NCBI GenBank assembly: GCA_017871115.1
Contig: JAFCIZ010000006.1
Coordinates: 1,240,001-1,304,000, forward strand
From: Cunninghamella blakesleeana
Lineage: Eukaryota; Mucoromycota; Mucoromycetes; Mucorales; Cunninghamellaceae
Reading direction: 5' to 3'
Length of the DNA stretch: 64,000 nt
A program made the position numbers and the translations under genes. Under the pieces are notes generated by a model. It ran no database searches. It worked only from the letters and a program-made list of their open reading frames with translations, and was not told where the DNA came from. Below are positions 59,405-64,000 of this stretch, piece after piece. Within the stretch, counting starts at the first letter, position 1, and each line of letters opens with the position of its first letter.

Positions 59405-61813
59405 TCTTGCATATATATTTTTTTATTCTTTTTTCACTCTTTATGATTTATGTTTAATAATTATTATGATTTTATATTTTTATCCTATTTTTATTTATGA
59501 TATATGATACCTTTTTTTTTTCACCTTCCTCTTTCTCTTCACTTTATTTCTTTTTTTTAAAAAAAAAAGTTATAGCAATAATTTTTATATGTAACTTGTA
59601 TGAAACTTTCAAAAAAAAATATTCACAATTAATCAATGACAATAAATTACAATTTTATTTTGTTCACAACTTTATTACTTTTTTGTGTTGTTTATTTATC
59701 AATCTTTTTTTAATAAAGTTTATATTTTGTATTAATAATTCAATTTCTGTTCGTAATAAAATTTAAATACGTTTGATAAATGCTTTTATTTATACCATAA
59801 AATGATGGGGAGGGGAGAGTGGAGTGGAGGGGGAATATAAAAAAAGGAAACTCAGTTTTTAAATCTGATAGAGGATTTTGTTATGCATACACTATGTAGG
59901 CTTTTTGTAGGTAGTCCCCATAAAAGGAAATTTCTGTCCATTTACCTTAATCTACCTTAGTTATTATAAAATTGAATCAAACAGAGAGATGAAGAAAAAT
60001 AGATATGTGTAACACTATTTAAATTTTTTTATACAACATAAATTTTTGAGTTCATTTATTAATTTTTCAAACTAATTATATTTTTCATACTATAAGTAAC
60101 CTCTTTCACCGTAAAAATCATTGTATTTATTGTTTCATATTTTATGTGTATATTATAGTCTAGTAATCTAATTTATTAATAAGTTAAGGTAATCCTGTGT
60201 ATACTTTTCTTCAAAAAATAAGCGGAAATTTAATTTATAATTTTTACCAAAAAAAAGAAATCAATTTTTTTTCTTTGCCCTTTTTTTTTTTTCATGGTCA
60301 TTTATTCTCTTTATTTACTTTAAATCTATACTCATTGGAAATAATAATAATAATGATATCATTATTTAGACAATAAATAAAAGTGTAAATTCTTTATTAA
60401 ATACAAGAAAAGAAATCATACCAATTTTTATGAATATTTGTATTATCTATGAACTTCTGGATATAACTAAAAAAATTATCAAGTCAAGAGAAGAAACAAT
60501 TTGGAAACGTTGAACATCAAAATATACTTTTTTCTTTTTAACTTATTTATAAAATAGTAGCAGTATAGCGGTAATGACGGTAGTAGTTATGCTTATTTTA
60601 TATTGGCAATTTTATTATTTTCTTTAGTAATTACTCTGTTTTTCTTATTTTTCTTTTTATTTTCAGGAACTTGAAACATATAGTAGCCAATAGCACAACC
60701 ACTATATAATATAAGAAAATTCAGCATATAATAATAAAAACAATAATGAATCAGTAAATTAAAAGTCTCTAGCTAAAAGATTATGATATATACCTGGATA
60801 TAAATTTAAAAAAAACAGCGGCCTGGTGTATTATTTAAATATGTATATAAATTTACCAAAGCGTGTAAAGATATTTACGTTCCCTAATAATAAATGAAAG
60901 TCATATCAATCATCCATCTAGTATTTTGCTTATTTCTCAGTATTAAAGAAATTTAACTACTATTGATAAATTATTCGAACCAATTTTTTTTCTTATTCAT
61001 AATTGCAATATTCATCTTATTCTGAAAAAAATTACTTTTGGATTATATTGTTATTATTTTAAATACTTGCTCTTTGGCTAAAATATTATTTAACCTTGCT
61101 ACCTTATATATTATGCTACTGGACCTTTATATATACATGTATTATATTACCTTTATTAGATCTAGTCAACATGAATGTCGTTTTGTGGATTCTTTTTTTA
61201 TTTTATTTGTAAATAATAATAATGAAAACGCAATATATAACTATAGCTCACACGCTATACCTATGATGATTCTGTCATCTCACCAATTTTGAAACTCGGC
61301 CAGCTTTTAATATATATAAATAAGTGATAAGACTATTATTTGAATTTCCATAAACAAAAAAAAAATAAGATTATTATAGAAAATATTCCATTACTTAATA
61401 CTAATAAATGCATATTAATCCATGTATTTTTTTATTTCTATTTAAATTTTAATTATTCAACAATACACGTCTTTTTTAAAAAAGAAAAAATATAGTTCCA
61501 TTCAAATTTTTCAAGATAAAATGTATTAATCAAAGGAAATTATTTGATATTTACTAACAAATGAAGTTTTTCTTTCCTGTCCAATTGCCAAATATGCATA
61601 CTATTTTTTTCTATTTTTATATTTAAACAAGAATAATAATAATAACAATTAATAATACTAGTTAACCTTATTATTATTATTATTATTATTATTATATTTT
61701 TTAATATATATATATATATTTAAACTAGGTTAAGCGGATATTCGACAGTAAGAGGTTTTAACATAAATTTACATAACTAAGTAATATTAATAATCAACAA
61801 ATATGAACCTGTA
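59405..61813. other. 2.4-kb gene-poor stretch
   Basis: No convincing gene is visible. On minus, three short segments (60880-60854, 60823-60795 and 60701-60614) can be joined by GT-AG introns into an open tail (WPLFFLNLYPVVVLLATICF), but no start exon was found. G-rich strings (GGGGAGGGGAGAG) lie at 59808-59832, and a GCGGA element at 60222-60226 follows an A run. A CCAAT motif lies at about 61580. Confidence 0.4.
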
Positions 61814-62042
61814 ATGATGGAATTAGTATCAATCTGGTTGAATAATGTGAACCTTGTCAAGGATTATTTGACTACCTTATTTGGAATAGGAAGCATGTAC
61901 ATATGTAGATACTTGAAGGTAATAGACTGTAATTGAAATATACATTTTCCATTATTATTGTTAATCATTGTTAATTGCATTTTTTTTATTTTATTTCTTG
62001 TGTATGTTTTTTTATTAGCTTAAATCCGAGAGTAAGGATTAG
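61814..62042 (+). CDS. Possible small spliced ORF, 42 aa
   Basis: Exons 61814-61918 and 62019-62042 join at GTAATA...TTAG into MMELVSIWLNNVNLVKDYLT then a hydrophobic stretch (LFGIGSMYICRYLK) and the tail LKSESKD. It is a single-pass-like small protein. Non-homopolymer composition in an AT-rich stretch is the only support; there is no known family. It could equally be part of a 5' UTR of the MFS gene. Confidence 0.3.
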
Positions 62043-62328
62043 ATTTTCTGATACAAAACATGATAACCCTTTATCGTTTGGCTGATTAATCCTTTGTCGG
62101 AAAAATTATTCCCCTTGTACGATCTAACTTTTGGTTCAGATGATTTTTTTTAAAGGTAAATCAAATCTAATACTTATATAAATTTGTGATCTGCTGGATT
62201 TTAATATTTCACTATAAAAAAAGTAACTTTATTTAAATTCAAATATATAATTTAACCTTTTTTTTTTTTCCTTTTTCCTTTTTTCTTTATTTTCCTTTTT
62301 CTCTTTCTTTATCCAACAATATAGATTA

Positions 62329-63899
62329 ATGACGATGGATAGGGCTAATGAAGAGCCAATTGTTAGAATAGATAACAATATACCCAGAGAAGAATCCACC
62401 CAAACTATTACTGTACATACCGAAGAAATATCAGTAACCAATGATAATAATGACAGCACAAGTTATAAAAGCAATAACAATACAATTAGTGATGATTCCG
62501 AACAAGAAAAAATGCAAAAATATACACATAAAGAAGGTCTTTTTCATAATCCTAAAGGATGGCTTGTGGTAATATCTACTTTTTTGGTTAATTTTTTTTG
62601 TTTTGGTATGATTTTTGCGTAAGTGTTATTTCCAAATATGTTGTATTATTTGCTAATTTTTTTTAATTAATTATCCGTATTATTTTATATTTTGTATTTT
62701 CATTTTATTGCTACTGCTACTACTATTATTATTATAAATAGTTGGGGGAATTTTCAGCAACTATATCTTCAAGTATACGCTGGCCAAACAGATACATTTA
62801 AAATATCATTTGTTATTACTTTAGCCTCATCAATCTTACTTTCAAGTGGAATATTTTTTACACCTGTTATTCAATTCTTAGGATACAGAGGAACTATGCT
62901 CATCGGTACAGTTTTAGCTCCATTGGGGATTATCTTGTCCAGCTTTTCAACAGAACTCTGGCATATATATTTATCACAGGGAGTAGTTTTCGGTATTGGG
63001 TGTGGTTTAGGTAAATATATATTCATAAAATAATATCTTTTTTTTTTTTTCCTATAGCATCATATCAATATATTTAAATAAATATTATTTCTTCTTGAAT
63101 TAGTATTCGCTCCTTCTCTTGCTTTACCTTCACAATGGTTTGAAAAAAATAGATCGCTGGCTACAGGTAAACACACACATATATATAGTAACTGTGTAAT
63201 TATAAATGTAGTAATGTATGCTGATATTTTTTTTCCTTTTTTTTAAAAAAAAATTATATTAAAAATATTAATATAATATAGGACTGGCAGTTGCTGGTTC
63301 CGGATTAGGTAAGCAAAGTTTCTCCTTTTGTATATGAGTGTATTATATTCATATATATGCGTATGCGTTGATTGGTTAAAATAAACTTTTTTATTTATTT
63401 ATTTTTTCTTTTCTTTTTTTTAAAGGTGGACTTGCTATATCGCCAATGTCGCAAAGCTTGATTGTATCAATAGGATATCGGAATGCAATTAGGACAATTG
63501 GAGCCATGGGGTTTGGTATATTGATTATTTCAACATGTTTAGCCTTTTCTAAATACCTTCCTGGTGGTGTAAAAAGAGGAAAAGTATCTCGATTAGTTAT
63601 TATCGATACAACTATTATTGATCGTAATTTTTTATTAGTCTGCGCTTATTGTTTCTTTATACCTTTTGGCTATTTAGCTCCTTTCTTTTTGGTACCACAA
63701 TATGTTTCTTACCTTGGAGGGAGTGCTTCTCAAGGTGCAACGCTAGTTTCTATAATGTCTGCTATGAATTCAATTTGTCGGATTGTAATGGGCTTTATTG
63801 CTGATCGAATGGGAAAATTCAATACTATGGTTACATGCACTTTTCTTTCAGGTAATATAGTATATATAGGACGAATATAATTGGGCGTATCAATAACAA

Positions 63900-63940
<41 letters not shown>

Positions 63941-64000
63941 CTATATAGGTCTCTTTTCAATGCTTATTTGGCAATTTTCTTTTACACTCAACACTTATAT
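62329..64000 (+). CDS. MFS transporter, monocarboxylate-transporter-like (3' end beyond window)
   Basis: Exons 62329-62618, 62742-63010, 63104-63166, 63282-63308, 63426-63851 and 63949 onward give about 375 aa before the window ends. A hydrophilic acidic N-terminus is followed by HNPKGWLVVISTFLVNFFCFG, AWGNFQQLYLQ, then GYRGTMLIGTVLAPLGIILSS, FGIGCGLVFAPSLALPSQWFEKNRSLATGLAVAGSGLGGL, a central loop, and MGFIADRMGKF (the GxxADRxG loop of the second half). These follow fungal MCH/MCT proteins. The substrate is probably a small organic acid or other monocarboxylate-like solute at the plasma or organelle membrane, but yeast Mch members show that the true substrate can differ. Exon 4 is only 27 nt. 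A second Met lies two codons downstream of the chosen start. Confidence 0.88.
63902..63937. repeat. (TA)n microsatellite in the MFS gene intron
   Basis: About 18 perfect TA units lie in the intron between 63851 and 63949, close to the 3' splice site. Confidence 0.9.

Overview
The window is eukaryotic nuclear DNA, very AT-rich, and carries about 27 protein-coding genes. Most are cut by many short introns (about 50-130 bp, GT-AG), with T-rich promoter tracts and long Asn, Gln, Ser and Thr runs in the proteins. The gene content points to an early-diverging fungus, most likely Mucoromycota/Mucorales: an atypical RNase III of the R3B2 type, a PSP1-domain protein, a Sel1-repeat protein, a FANCD2 ortholog and a U12-type AT-AC intron. 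No rRNA, tRNA, CRISPR array or intact transposon was recognised. All gene models were spliced by hand by joining frames at GT-AG sites. Every join keeps an open frame, and most restore recognisable family motifs.

Layout, left third (1-23 kb). A Sel1-repeat protein (+) is followed by two minus-strand genes: an RNase III-like protein with two dsRNA-binding-like regions (R3B2-like), and a GPAT3/4-like acyltransferase. Next come, on plus, a mitochondrial Era-type GTPase and a kanadaptin-like FHA protein. The kanadaptin gene converges with a minus-strand Nudix-like gene, and the two coding regions share a palindromic TTATAA. A PSP1-domain protein, phosphopantothenoylcysteine decarboxylase and a 919-aa SH3/EH protein follow on plus.

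Middle (23-47 kb). On plus: a 13-exon amino-acid permease, chorismate mutase and a galactose-binding/DOC-like protein. The last converges with a three-exon basic protein on minus. A UPF0390 small protein (minus) precedes fibrillarin (+), a D-2-hydroxyacid dehydrogenase of the glyoxylate/hydroxypyruvate reductase type (+) and a 66-aa protein (minus). FANCD2 (+) then spans 7.6 kb in 29 exons.

Right part (47-64 kb). A short SREBP-like bHLH protein with a membrane hairpin (minus) is followed on plus by a mitochondrial RRM protein, a PAS protein, GET2 and a BTB/CAP-Gly protein. After a 2.4-kb gene-poor stretch come a possible 42-codon spliced ORF and an MFS transporter that runs off the end.

The genes do not form a pathway cluster; this is an ordinary mix of housekeeping and regulatory genes. 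The items most worth a second look are the R3B2-like protein, which lacks the RNase III catalytic acids, the U12 AT-AC intron in FANCD2, the SREBP without a SCAP-binding domain, and the 6-bp tail-to-tail overlap.
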